From positions 1-64,000 of the forward strand of contig JAKQDD010000002.1 in the NCBI GenBank assembly GCA_029556615.1: 64,000 nt of DNA. The letters are read 5' to 3'. The translations under genes and the position numbers were made by a program. This stretch comes from Verrucomicrobiota bacterium (GTDB lineage Bacteria; Verrucomicrobiota; Verrucomicrobiia; Limisphaerales; J093). Below, piece after piece: positions 47,490-54,155 of this stretch (positions are counted from its first letter, which is position 1; every line of letters starts with the position of its first letter). The notes beneath the pieces were generated by a model. The model saw only the letters and a program-made list of their open reading frames with translations. It was not told where the DNA came from and did no database searches.

Positions 47490-47693
47490 TCAAACTTCCT
47501 GCGAGTGGCAGTCGTCACAACGTACGCCCGTCTCGCTTAGCTTAGCTAGCGTCAACTCCCACTCGCGACCCATCCTGGCGGCCACGTCCTTCTTCTCCCC
47601 GTGAAGAAGCTCGACCGTCAGGCTGACCGGAACGGAACTTCCGCAGCCCACACAGGGAAGTTGATCCTCGTATATGATGTTTTGCTGTGCCAT
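47490..47693 (-). CDS. Small zinc-binding hypothetical protein
   Basis: 67 residues starting MAQQNIIYEDQLPCVGCGSS and ending RCDDCHSQEV. The two Cys pairs (CVGC, CDDC) bracket a helical middle (KKDVAARMGREWELTLAKLS), probably a zinc-bridged fold. It lies between tRNA-Thr (GGT) and a CAT tRNA. Function unknown. Confidence 0.65.
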   Translation of the reverse strand: MAQQNIIYEDQLPCVGCGSSVPVSLTVELLHGEKKDVAARMGREWELTLAKLSETGVRCDDCHSQEV

Positions 47694-47705
47694 GGTTTCG
47701 TCAGG

Positions 47706-47779
47706 TGGAGGTGGAGGGACTTGAACCCTCGATCTTCGGGTTATGAGCCCACTGCTTTGACCAGCTAAGCTACACCTCC
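47706..47779 (-). tRNA. tRNA (CAT), Met or Ile2
   Basis: GGAGGTG/CACCTCC acceptor; loop CTCATAA; anticodon stem has one G-A and one T-G pair. Elongator Met or lysidine-type Ile cannot be separated here. Confidence 0.82.
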
Positions 47780-47789
47780 CAGGTGTGTC

Positions 47790-48089
47790 ATGAACCACGC
47801 TCTCGACGGCTACCTTCTTGGCATCGGTACTGAAGTCTCCAGGGCGCTTGGAGACGAGGCGGCGATGTTCCGCTTCGTGAACCAGGCGCTCGACGTCATC
47901 CAGAAGATCGACGTCGGGGACTACGTGAAGCCTCACCAGGTCACCTACCATCGTACTCACGACCCCAGAAGGCGAACGCCGCGGTCCATGTCGACCAGCG
48001 CGTGTCACATGATCGTCGCGGACGTCCCGGTCGAACCCTACCTTACTCGGACGGTGGATCGAGTGGCCCCCCACCTGAGAATCCCCTGA
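47790..48089 (+). CDS. Hypothetical protein
   Basis: 99 residues starting MNHALDGYLLGIGTEVSRALG, one of two plus-strand frames inside the minus-strand tRNA array. The first 55 residues read as real helices (EAAMFRFVNQALDVIQKIDVG); the last 40 are low-quality. No ribosome site or promoter octamer. Moderate support as a gene. Confidence 0.45.
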   Translation: MNHALDGYLLGIGTEVSRALGDEAAMFRFVNQALDVIQKIDVGDYVKPHQVTYHRTHDPRRRTPRSMSTSACHMIVADVPVEPYLTRTVDRVAPHLRIP

Positions 48090-48121
48090 GCGACAAACAC
48101 CGGGAACTGTTCAGTCGAGCG

Positions 48122-48424
48122 ATGCGCATCGTGCTGGACAAGCCGCTGTCCCTCCTACCCAAGGACCACGGGGCCAAGATCACTCTGGCGGCCAGTCAGG
48201 ACCCGAAGTTGCGGCACGACGTCATCGCCTGGGGCGGCGACCCCGACAAGCTCCGGGTCTCCCACTGGACCCCGACCTACACCTACGGGCCTGATGCCCT
48301 GCACTGCGCGGCCGACATGTGGCTCGACGCTCCGGGCCGGAACTCTCGGTCCAAGCCGACAGCGTCCGACGCACGCGTCGCGCGCCGCCTCGTCCTGAGC
48401 GCGCTGCGTCGAACTATCCATTAG
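48122..48424 (+). CDS. Hypothetical protein, 5' end uncertain
   Basis: About 100 residues from ATG 48122; the frame is open to about 48002 and includes plausible upstream sequence (SDKHRELFSRAMRIVLDKPL), so the true start may be an earlier non-ATG codon. The body KITLAASQDPKLRHDVIAW and DALHCAADMWLDAPG looks folded. Family unknown. Confidence 0.45.
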   Translation: MRIVLDKPLSLLPKDHGAKITLAASQDPKLRHDVIAWGGDPDKLRVSHWTPTYTYGPDALHCAADMWLDAPGRNSRSKPTASDARVARRLVLSALRRTIH

Positions 48425-48474
48425 GAGGGGTAGTTCTTTCGGCTCGGACGCTGAAACTATCCATCAGAATGGAG

Positions 48475-48547
48475 TGGGTGCGGAGGGACTCGAACCCTCA
48501 ACCATCGGCGTATGAAGCCGCCGCTCGACCAGTCGAGCTGCACACCC
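48475..48547 (-). tRNA. tRNA (CAT), Met or Ile2
   Basis: GGGTGTG/CGCACCC acceptor; stem GGC/GCC core, loop TTCATAC. Second minus-strand CAT tRNA; with 47706 one is probably Met and the other Ile2. Confidence 0.82.
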
Positions 48548-48557
48548 GAGAACTTGG

Positions 48558-48630
48558 TAGCCACGGAGGGAGTTGAACCCTCTACCTCCTGGATGTGACC
48601 CAGGCGCTCTGCCAGATGAGCTACGCGGCC
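48558..48630 (-). tRNA. tRNA-Val (CAC)
   Basis: GGCCGCG acceptor; stem CCTGG/CCAGG; loop reads GTG. Confidence 0.9.
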
Positions 48631-48634
48631 GTGG

Positions 48635-48707
48635 TAGGCGCGGAGGGAGTTGAACCCTCGACCCTCGGCTTGTAAGGCCGATGCTGCTGCCGCTGAGCTA
48701 CACGCCT
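48635..48707 (-). tRNA. tRNA-Val (TAC)
   Basis: AGGCGTG/CGCGCCT acceptor; stem TCGGC/GCCGA; loop reads GTA; overlaps the methyltransferase stop by 10 bp. Confidence 0.9.
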
Positions 48708-49519
48708 GTAATCCCTAGTGTCCTACGTGATTCTTCGGCGCGAAGAGGATCGATCTCAACGCCTACGAACGAGCATCCCAGCGACCGGGCGGCGATCCCG
48801 GTCGTTCCCGACCCGGAGAAGGGGTCGAGCACCAGTACCTCACCTCCCACGAGCCCGTACGCCTCTATACACCGTCGCGGGATCTCGACGGGGAAGCGCG
48901 AGTAGTGTCGCTCCCCTCTGGGAAGTTCGTTCGCCACCTCCCAGACGCTCCCCACCGGAGGGCTCACCCGGAACTCGTGGTCCTCTCGGAGCGCGAGTAG
49001 GAGGATCACCTCGTGCTGGCGGTGCGGCCGGCGGCATCGTCCCTCCGGCAGTGGGTTGCGCTTCCGCCAGATGACCTCCCCTCGCAGGAGGTAGCCCAAG
49101 TCGCACAGGGCGGCGACGAGCCGATGTGGTAGCGCCAGGAGGCTCCCATACCGGAGCCATGGCACCTCGGGCTTCACGAAGGCCCTGCGCGTCCCCCGCG
49201 GCTTGACGTAGGCCGCATTCCCCGCAGGGAGTCCGGCCCGCTGTGGGCCAAGCGTGCTGTACTTGTGCGCGCTCTGAGGGCTCCAGTTCACCGGGGTGTT
49301 GTAGGCGTCCCCAAGGTTCACCCACAGGATGCCCCGATGCTTCATCTTGGGTCGCAGGACCTCGAAGACCCTCGCGACCGACCGTAGGTACTCACGGGGA
49401 TCTGGCTCTTGACCAATCCCTGGGCCCTCGCGCTGTCCCCAGTATGGCGGGCTCGTCACCACTACGTCGACTGACGCATCGGCTAGCGTGGGAACCTGGA
49501 TGAAGTTGTCTCCAGTCAT
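48698..49519 (-). CDS. DNA methyltransferase (N4-cytosine/N6-adenine type)
   Basis: About 273 residues from ATG 49519 (an in-frame ATG at 49636 would add 39 residues that look like spacer). Motif IV is VDVVVTSPPYWGQRE near residue 20 and motif I VLVLDPFSGSGTTGIAARSLG near residue 235, the beta-class order; SPPY points to N4-cytosine enzymes. VIWRKRNPLPEGRCRRP is a typical middle motif. It is the second methyltransferase of the window, embedded in the tRNA array. Confidence 0.87.
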   Translation of the reverse strand: MTGDNFIQVPTLADASVDVVVTSPPYWGQREGPGIGQEPDPREYLRSVARVFEVLRPKMKHRGILWVNLGDAYNTPVNWSPQSAHKYSTLGPQRAGLPAGNAAYVKPRGTRRAFVKPEVPWLRYGSLLALPHRLVAALCDLGYLLRGEVIWRKRNPLPEGRCRRPHRQHEVILLLALREDHEFRVSPPVGSVWEVANELPRGERHYSRFPVEIPRRCIEAYGLVGGEVLVLDPFSGSGTTGIAARSLGCSFVGVEIDPLRAEESRRTLGITGV

Positions 49520-49642
49520 CACGGTGAGGGAGGGCACCTCTGACTGTACCTGGGGGCGATAGGCGAGGAGCCTTGTAGCCCAACGATTAGGCGGGACGCC
49601 CCAACCGCTCTGTCGCGACGTCGCGGTCGCCGGCAAACCCTG

Positions 49643-49714
49643 TGGACGTTGGGGGAATCGAACCCCCGTCGACGGCTTGCAAGGCCATCACTCTACCGAT
49701 TGAGCTAAACGCCC
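49643..49714 (-). tRNA. tRNA-Ala (TGC)
   Basis: GGGCGTT/AACGTCC acceptor; stem ATGGC/GCCGT; loop reads GCA. Confidence 0.9.
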
Positions 49715-50131
49715 TTATGGAATCAAGTGAAACGCATTCGCATAGGTGTCCGCATCCCGCGTCTTTTTCTTCTGCCCGTTTTTCGCTGCGTCTCGTCGGA
49801 GAGAGAATGTCGTTTCGCATCCTTGTGTGTCAACACAAGGTACGACATAGCAGGTCGTTCCATCCCAAACTATGAAAGCTTCGATTCGTGACCTGTCGAG
49901 GGTGCGACTGTAGTTCTTGCTGACGCACCTAAGCGATAGTACGAGGTGTCCCAGCTTCCACGACGCAGCACGTACCTGTATCCGGTACAGCATGCCAGAT
50001 GGAGACTCGACGATAAGATCATAAGGTGAGTTCTCTCCAAACGGAACCGAAACTCGATAACCCCGACGTTTAAGGTTTACCAGGACTTCGACCTCGGCAG
50101 CCTCACCCTTAACCTTCGTATTCTCGTACAT
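49715..50131 (-). CDS. PD-(D/E)XK homing-type endonuclease
   Basis: 138 residues. GEAAEVEVLVNLKRRGYRVS is the Glu-bearing helix, SPYDLIVESP the Asp and RIQVRAASW the Q-x-(K/R) position, where Arg replaces the catalytic Lys in this alignment; activity is therefore uncertain. IEAFIVWDGTTCYVVPC matches the later strands of the family. It directly abuts tRNA-Ala (TGC), is AT-rich, and is related to the genes at 45404 and 52151. Confidence 0.72.
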   Translation of the reverse strand: MYENTKVKGEAAEVEVLVNLKRRGYRVSVPFGENSPYDLIVESPSGMLYRIQVRAASWKLGHLVLSLRCVSKNYSRTLDRSRIEAFIVWDGTTCYVVPCVDTQGCETTFSLRRDAAKNGQKKKTRDADTYANAFHLIP

Positions 50132-50133
50132 AC

Positions 50134-50246
50134 CTCATGATGCGGCATCATGAGGTTGAAGGGAAGCGGCCCGAGGTTCTCTGAACTTCCCGCCACAGAG
50201 AATCCCGAGCGGGGGCCAACCACCCTATGACAGAGACCCTCGGACC
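50134..50246 (-). ncRNA. Candidate promoter-driven structured RNA
   Basis: A perfect TCAGCTCC at 50283 has no start codon at 37 nt; transcription would begin near 50246. The RNA contains GGGAAG...CTTCCC and TTCTCTG...CAGAGAA stems, and ends in a perfect 10-bp hairpin (CCTCATGATG / CATCATGAGG, 50134-50156) without a U-run. About 110 nt, no open frame, no T-arm. Confidence 0.5.
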
Positions 50247-50283
50247 AGAGGGTCGTGTCAAGGCCGCACACGGCCGGAGCTGA
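50247..50283 (-). promoter_or_regulatory. TCAGCTCC-class promoter
   Basis: Perfect octamer; CGACC box is shifted 3 bp from its usual place. Drives the RNA at 50134-50246. Confidence 0.6.
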
Positions 50284-50284
50284 G

Positions 50285-50593
50285 CTAGTCCAGGTCCGCG
50301 CTGATCCTGGGGGTCCGCGCCCGGTCGTAGGGCTTGCGGGGCCGCCCCTGGCGAGGGTTGCAGCAGGAGCAGGACCGGCCGTGCTCATTCAGGCCGCCCC
50401 GCTTCTTGGGGGCCAGGCCGGGCCGGTCGCGTCGGGCCAGCACGGGGGCAGAGTTGCCCACCACCACGTCCTCACCGCGGAAGAGCTTCGCCAGGCTCAT
50501 CAGGCAGTAGGGGCTGAAGGGCGCGAACAGGGTCGAGACCTCCCGCCGTGAGGCGTTCTTCCAGGCGGGAAACTTGTCGATGCTGTGGCGCAT
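50285..50593 (-). CDS. Small basic hypothetical protein
   Basis: 102 residues, ATG 50593 with GGGAGA upstream, starting MRHSIDKFPAWKNASRREVS. Rich in Arg/Pro/Gly in the second half with CSCC. It ends 2 bp before the promoter octamer at 50283. No family is recognised. Confidence 0.55.
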   Translation of the reverse strand: MRHSIDKFPAWKNASRREVSTLFAPFSPYCLMSLAKLFRGEDVVVGNSAPVLARRDRPGLAPKKRGGLNEHGRSCSCCNPRQGRPRKPYDRARTPRISADLD

Positions 50594-50630
50594 GGTCTCT
50601 CCCTTCTGCCCTCGTGGGCGACTTGTCTGG

Positions 50631-50702
50631 TGGAGTCGAGGGGAATTGAACCCCTGCTACCTGCGTGCGAGGCAGGCGTGCTACCGCTATCACTACGACC
50701 CC
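50631..50702 (-). tRNA. tRNA-Ala (CGC)
   Basis: GGGGTCG/CGACTCC acceptor; stem CCTGC/GCAGG; loop reads GCG. Confidence 0.9.
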
Positions 50703-50706
50703 ATGG

Positions 50707-50779
50707 TGCGGAGTGGAGGACTTGAACCTCCCACCTCTGGCGTGTCACACCAGCGCTCTACCACATGAGCTAACCCCGC
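50707..50779 (-). tRNA. tRNA-Val (GAC)
   Basis: GCGGGGT/ACTCCGC acceptor; stem CTGG(T)/(G)CCAG; loop reads GTC. Confidence 0.9.
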
Positions 50780-50814
50780 GATGTCAGGTGGCGTCAAGCC
50801 GCCACGTACTACCT

Positions 50815-51117
50815 TCATTTACCCTCAGCCCCCTCCCAGGAGATCTCGTAGCTGAAGTGGGGGCGCGATCGCGAGCGGTCCGACTTGTCCACTACGACGA
50901 GCCCCAACCCGTTGTTCGCCTTCGAGGCCGTCAGCTTCCCAAGGACCTGCGGGTTGAGGCAGGAGTCCATGTAGGTTAGCTTGTAGCCTCCCTGGCGGGC
51001 CACATCCTCGCAGCGCCTGAGCACCTGGTTTACCTTCTCTAGGTTCGCGCGCTCCGTCTCAGCACGCTTGCTCTCGTTAACACCGTCGGCGAGGTTCTTG
51101 AGTTCGTTGGCGTCCAT
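50815..51117 (-). CDS. Small helical hypothetical protein
   Basis: 100 residues from ATG 51117, set by the promoter. The N-terminal half is a helix (MDANELKNLADGVNESKRAE then RANLEKVNQVLRRCEDVAR); the second half is beta-rich (NNGLGLVVVDKSDRSRSRPH). Unrecognised family. Confidence 0.65.
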   Translation of the reverse strand: MDANELKNLADGVNESKRAETERANLEKVNQVLRRCEDVARQGGYKLTYMDSCLNPQVLGKLTASKANNGLGLVVVDKSDRSRSRPHFSYEISWEGAEGK

Positions 51118-51154
51118 GACGGACAGTCGAAAATTTCACGAGAACCGGAGCTGA
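51118..51154 (-). promoter_or_regulatory. TCAGCTCC-class promoter
   Basis: TCAGCTCC, 17-bp spacer, CGACT, ATG 51117 at 37 nt: ideal member. Confidence 0.85.
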
Positions 51155-51159
51155 GAAAG

Positions 51160-51301
51160 GAACGTGAGGGACCGAGCGCTCGGCGCTATCGCGCTCGCCC
51201 GCAGGTGGTCTCCCACCGCGCCGCAGGAGCCCTCCCGGGACGCGAGCGATGCTCGTCCAGCCGGCTACAGCCGCCCCGCGTGAGGTACCGCCCCCACGTT
51301 C
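51160..51301 (-). ncRNA. Candidate structured RNA closed by an 8-bp stem
   Basis: GGAACGTG (51160-51167) and CACGTTCC (51294-51301) close a 142-nt GC-rich segment holding several nested hairpins (for example GGTGG...CCACC, GAGC-ATC-GCTC). No frame, no T-arm. The closing-stem style resembles the permuted tRNA elements, but no tRNA halves are recognisable. Confidence 0.45.
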
Positions 51302-51317
51302 CGACCGTCTACCTGAG

Positions 51318-51389
51318 TGGAGCCGAGGGGAGTCGAACCCCTGCTACCTGCATGCCATGCAGGCGTGCTACCGCTATCACTACGACCCC
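51318..51389 (-). tRNA. tRNA-Ala (GGC)
   Basis: GGGGTCG/CGGCTCC acceptor; stem CCTGC/GCAGG; loop reads GCC; nearly the same body as tRNA-Ala (CGC). Confidence 0.9.
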
Positions 51390-51515
51390 AGGTGCTGCGC
51401 GCGGCATCCCGCTTCTCCGCCGTCATCGGACGGGCCCGTCAGCGGCCCGGAGCAGGCAGGGGTGGGCCGAAGCCCAACGCCACCGCGAGGCGGCGCGTCC
51501 CGCCCTGCCCGCTAG

Positions 51516-51588
51516 TCCCCCGGCGTGGAGTCGAACCACGATCTTCGGATTTTCAGTCCGACGCTCGTACCACATGAGCTACCAGGGG
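51516..51588 (-). tRNA. tRNA-Phe (GAA)
   Basis: CCCCTGG/CCGGGGG acceptor; stem TCGGA/TCCGA; loop CTGAAAA. Confidence 0.9.
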
Positions 51589-51592
51589 ATGG

Positions 51593-51667
51593 TGTCCCGA
51601 GGCGGAATCGAACCGCCGACCTCCGGGTTTCAGCCGGATGCTCTACCTGAGACTGAGCTACCGGGAC
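51593..51667 (-). tRNA. tRNA-Phe (GAA), second copy
   Basis: GTCCCGG/TCGGGAC acceptor; loop CTGAAAC; D-loop two nt longer than in the first copy, so it is a divergent gene. Confidence 0.85.
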
Positions 51668-51671
51668 GTGG

Positions 51672-51746
51672 GGTGATCGGGGAGAGTCGAACTCCTCGTC
51701 TTCGGGTTCACAGCCCGACGCTCTAGCCAGTTGAGCTACGACCACC
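51672..51746 (-). tRNA. tRNA-His (GTG)
   Basis: GTGGTCG/CGATCAC acceptor with C73 opposite an extra 5' G, the His identity pair; loop reads CAC. Confidence 0.9.
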
Positions 51747-51754
51747 ATGAGTGG

Positions 51755-51828
51755 GGTGAACGACGGGACTTGAACCCGCTTAGCCCTGGTTCACAGCCAG
51801 GGGGCTCGACCACTTCGCCTTCGTTCAC
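51755..51828 (-). tRNA. tRNA-His (GTG), second copy
   Basis: GTGAACG/CGTTCAC acceptor, C73; loop CTGTGAA; D-arm GGC-type, unlike the first copy and with U rather than G at -1. Confidence 0.8.
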
Positions 51829-51830
51829 AG

Positions 51831-51904
51831 TCCGCACGGAAGGATTTGAACCTTCGACCTCCCGGATATCAGCCGGATGCACTACCAGACCGTGCTACGT
51901 GCGG
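51831..51904 (-). tRNA. tRNA-Ile (GAT)
   Basis: CCGCACG/CGTGCGG acceptor; loop reads ATC; A73. Confidence 0.88.
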
Positions 51905-51908
51905 GAAC

Positions 51909-52073
51909 CTACTTTTTCAAGTTTTGTTGCACTTTATGCAGTTCGATACGGATCTTGTTGATTGCTTCGACGTGCCGATCCAACACCCATGCGTGCCAAA
52001 GATGAGCTGTAATAAGTCCTATCAGGACGGGGAGAACCCATCTCGATGGATTCTTACTTACTTGGTGTTCCAT
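51909..52073 (-). CDS. Small single-pass membrane protein
   Basis: 54 residues starting MEHQVSKNPSRWVLPVLIGL. One membrane segment (VLPVLIGLITAHLWHAWVL) is followed by a short coiled coil (EAINKIRIELHKVQQNLKK). AT-rich and tucked between tRNA-Ile and tRNA-Pro (CGG). The size and layout recall holin/spanin or small regulatory membrane proteins, without proof. Confidence 0.55.
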   Translation of the reverse strand: MEHQVSKNPSRWVLPVLIGLITAHLWHAWVLDRHVEAINKIRIELHKVQQNLKK

Positions 52074-52075
52074 TG

Positions 52076-52149
52076 TCGGGGTGGCGGGATTTGAACCCAC
52101 GATCTCCTGAATCCGAATCAGGCGCGATACCAAGCTTCGCTACACCCCG
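52076..52149 (-). tRNA. tRNA-Pro (CGG)
   Basis: CGGGGTG/CACCCCG acceptor; stem CCTGA/TCAGG; loop reads CCG. Confidence 0.9.
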
Positions 52150-52150
52150 A

Positions 52151-52774
52151 TTACCTCAGTTTGTCCCATCGTTCACGTGCGTTTTCATTGACGGTGATAT
52201 CGGATTTAATGTGAGATACTTCACTAATCGACCATACGTAAGTTGTGTCCGTACATTGATCATAACCTATAACGTAGTCTACGTCTGATTCTGTATATGT
52301 ACGTCTTAATTTTCCGTGTCTACATCGTAGACTTACTTGAGCCCTTCCTGTCTTTGGAGACTTACACCATTTGACTTGTATTCGATTGTACGTACCAGTC
52401 TTTGGGTTGTAGGCGAGCCAGTCGACGCGCGTGCAGTCAAACAAGGGTTTATAGACGAGGAACCCTTGCTCGGCGAGCCGAAGCGCAACCATCATCTCGG
52501 CGACGCGCCCCTTATGATCCCTCTCGGTCATCTGTCCGCATAGGTTCGTGCGTGCCTTTGCTTCGAGTCCTGGATCTCTGCGGGCTGGATCAGGTTGCAG
52601 CGCACGCTTCGCTTTGGCGATCGCTTTCCGCTCTTCAGATGAGAGTGGGTAGGGGCGCAGCCACAAACTCAAGATGCCCTGCGACACGCCCGTAAGCTTC
52701 TTAATGTCTCGGAGGGACTTCCGTTCCTCGACACGGAGCCGGATCGCCTCGGTCTTCACTTCAGGTTTCGCCAT
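52151..52774 (-). CDS. PD-(D/E)XK homing-type endonuclease with N-terminal HTH
   Basis: 207 residues. N-terminal helix-turn-helix (EERKSLRDIKKLTGVSQGILSLW), then DHKGRVAEMMVALRLAEQGF (Glu helix), TRVDWLAYNPKTGTYNRIQVKWC (Asp and Q-x-K), VDYVIGYDQCTDTTYVWSI. The same core occurs at 45404 and 49715. It abuts tRNA-Pro (CGG) by 1 bp and is AT-rich, consistent with a nuclease homing beside tRNA genes. Confidence 0.8.
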   Translation of the reverse strand: MAKPEVKTEAIRLRVEERKSLRDIKKLTGVSQGILSLWLRPYPLSSEERKAIAKAKRALQPDPARRDPGLEAKARTNLCGQMTERDHKGRVAEMMVALRLAEQGFLVYKPLFDCTRVDWLAYNPKTGTYNRIQVKWCKSPKTGRAQVSLRCRHGKLRRTYTESDVDYVIGYDQCTDTTYVWSISEVSHIKSDITVNENARERWDKLR

Positions 52775-52811
52775 GAAGTGAACCTATCACATTTTGACGT
52801 TCAAAACTGAG

Positions 52812-52886
52812 TCAGCGTGAGAGGACTTGAACCTCCGACCCCGTGCACCCCAAGCACGTGCTCTGGCCAGGCTGAGCTACACGCTG
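52812..52886 (-). tRNA. tRNA-Pro (GGG)
   Basis: CAGCGTG/CACGCTG acceptor; stem CGTGC/GCACG; loop reads CCC. Confidence 0.9.
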
Positions 52887-52918
52887 ATACTGCGAACTCG
52901 CTTCTATACTGGGAAAGA

Positions 52919-53031
52919 GAGGCCCCCTACGGGACTTCAACCCGGCCCACCGGCGTCGAGGTAGGTCGATCCCGCCCTGGTGCCCTCCAGGACGTCCTCC
53001 TTTCCTCGACGTGGCCCCAGCGGGGGCTCAT
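52919..53031 (-). ncRNA. tRNA-like structured element with long insertion
   Basis: It has a T-arm-like GCCGGG-TTGAAGT-CCCG and a 3' GGGGGCCTC strand that can pair with GAGCCCCC near 53030 (one bulge). Between them an 8-bp helix CGTCGAGG/CCTCGACG encloses about 42 nt. No clear anticodon arm. It may be a tRNA interrupted by an insertion or an unrelated structured RNA. Confidence 0.38.
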
Positions 53032-53054
53032 GCCTCGGGCTAGCTGCTTAAACT

Positions 53055-53324
53055 CTACGCCACTACCTCTAGGTCCGCGACCGGGTCGTCCCCCTCGGGG
53101 AGGCAGAAGATGACCTCTCCCTTCCACTCGGGGTCGTCCGTGAGGCCGGGCACCTCGGGGGAGGTCACCTTGACGACGATCCGCTCGAACTCCTCGTCCA
53201 CCACCATCACCACACCGAGCGCCCCGGCCGGTACCGTGAAGTCCGGGGCGCGGTCGAGCGCGTCCTTGAAGCGGACCTTGGTTCCGGGAGGGAACATCGC
53301 GAACGGAAGTAGCTGTCGACTCAT
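53055..53324 (-). CDS. Small hypothetical protein
   Basis: 89 residues from ATG 53324, set by promoter. MSRQLLPFAMFPPGTKVRFK then ALGVVMVVDEEFERIVVKV forms a small beta-barrel-like pattern (KOW/SH3-style). Could bind nucleic acid or protein. Family not assigned. Confidence 0.68.
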   Translation of the reverse strand: MSRQLLPFAMFPPGTKVRFKDALDRAPDFTVPAGALGVVMVVDEEFERIVVKVTSPEVPGLTDDPEWKGEVIFCLPEGDDPVADLEVVA

Positions 53325-53361
53325 GCTCCTACGTTGATGCGACCCGACGTACTGGAGCTGA
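53325..53361 (-). promoter_or_regulatory. TCAGCTCC-class promoter
   Basis: Perfect TCAGCTCC, CAACG at the -10 position, ATG 53324 at 37 nt. Confidence 0.78.
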
Positions 53362-53369
53362 CTATTTGG

Positions 53370-53440
53370 AGGTCCGTGCCGGAATCGAACCGGCGATGTC
53401 TGCTTTGCAGGCAGGTGCCTTACCACTTGGCTACCGGACC
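53370..53440 (-). tRNA. tRNA-Cys (GCA)
   Basis: GGTCCGG/ACGGACC acceptor (7-66 unpaired), U73 as expected for Cys; stem CCTGC/GCAGA; loop reads TGC. Confidence 0.88.
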
Positions 53441-53476
53441 ATGGTGACTATGTTCCTACATAGCTTTGTTACTTAG

Positions 53477-53549
53477 CGCCCCCGGTGGGAGTCGAACCCA
53501 CTACAGGCAAGTTAACGGCTTGCTGCTCGACCGGTGAGCTACAAGGGGC
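53477..53549 (-). tRNA. tRNA-Asn (GTT) with C33
   Basis: Perfect stem GCAAG/CTTGC encloses loop CCGTTAA, giving C33. The acceptor is imperfect. A U33 copy with the same anticodon follows at 53566. Confidence 0.75.
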
Positions 53550-53565
53550 ATGTTTTCGTCGCTGG

Positions 53566-53637
53566 CTCCCAAGGAGGGACTCGAACCCCCATAACCGAAG
53601 TTAACAGCTTCGTGCTCTGCCATTGAGCTACCTGGGA
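53566..53637 (-). tRNA. tRNA-Asn (GTT)
   Basis: TCCCAGG/CTTGGGA acceptor, G73; stem CGAAG/CTTCG; loop CTGTTAA. Confidence 0.9.
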
Positions 53638-53954
53638 ATGTCCTCGTGCTGTTCTCCGTGACAGTTCGCACATAGCAGTATGCACTTATCTAACTCTTTG
53701 CGAATCCTCTCCCACCCTCGTATGTGGCTACTAGCAATCTGAAACTCTTTCTCGGCCGGATCTCGATGGTGGAAGACCAGGGACCGGAGGCACTTGTTGT
53801 AGCCGCACCTGACGCACTGTCCTCCGAGGTACTCGACAGCCTTCTTCTTCGTCCTGCGTCTCCACTCCGTCACGTTCCAGGTGACCTTGCACGAGACAGA
53901 GCAGAACGACCGCTGCCGACCCTGGAGACTCTTCCTGCACCATCGACACTGCAT
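53628..53954 (-). CDS. HNH endonuclease
   Basis: 108 residues. MQCRWCRKSLQGRQRSFCSV is a zinc-binding start; QCVRCGYNKCLRSLVFHHRDPAEKEF and CILLCANCHGEQH form the HNH core (H-H-x-D-P and CxNCH). AT-rich; overlaps tRNA-Asn (GTT) by 10 bp. A free-standing, probably mobile nuclease. Confidence 0.85.
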   Translation of the reverse strand: MQCRWCRKSLQGRQRSFCSVSCKVTWNVTEWRRRTKKKAVEYLGGQCVRCGYNKCLRSLVFHHRDPAEKEFQIASSHIRGWERIRKELDKCILLCANCHGEQHEDIPR

Positions 53955-54078
53955 GAAACGGTTAACATCAGAGGCTAACCATCAAGGCTTCAGCGGGTGG
54001 GCTCTAACCACCCCGCCGAGGACAGGTGCGACCCGCCCCGGTCTCCTCCGTCGGAGCGCCGAACTGGTGAATCGTGAG

Positions 54079-54151
54079 TGCTGGACGTCGGAGTCGAACC
54101 GCCAAGACCGGGCTACAAGGCCGGCGCCGTCCCACGACAGCATCGTCCAGC
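54079..54151 (-). tRNA. tRNA-Thr (TGT)
   Basis: GCTGGAC/GTCCAGC acceptor; loop CTTGTAG reads ACA; T-stem weaker than usual and unusual GATGCTG D region. Confidence 0.78.
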
Positions 54152-54155
54152 GAGG

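Noticed and set aside
49520..49636. Extra 39 N-terminal residues of the methyltransferase
   Set aside because: The segment reads like spacer next to a tRNA and is not expected before motif IV; ATG 49519 preferred.
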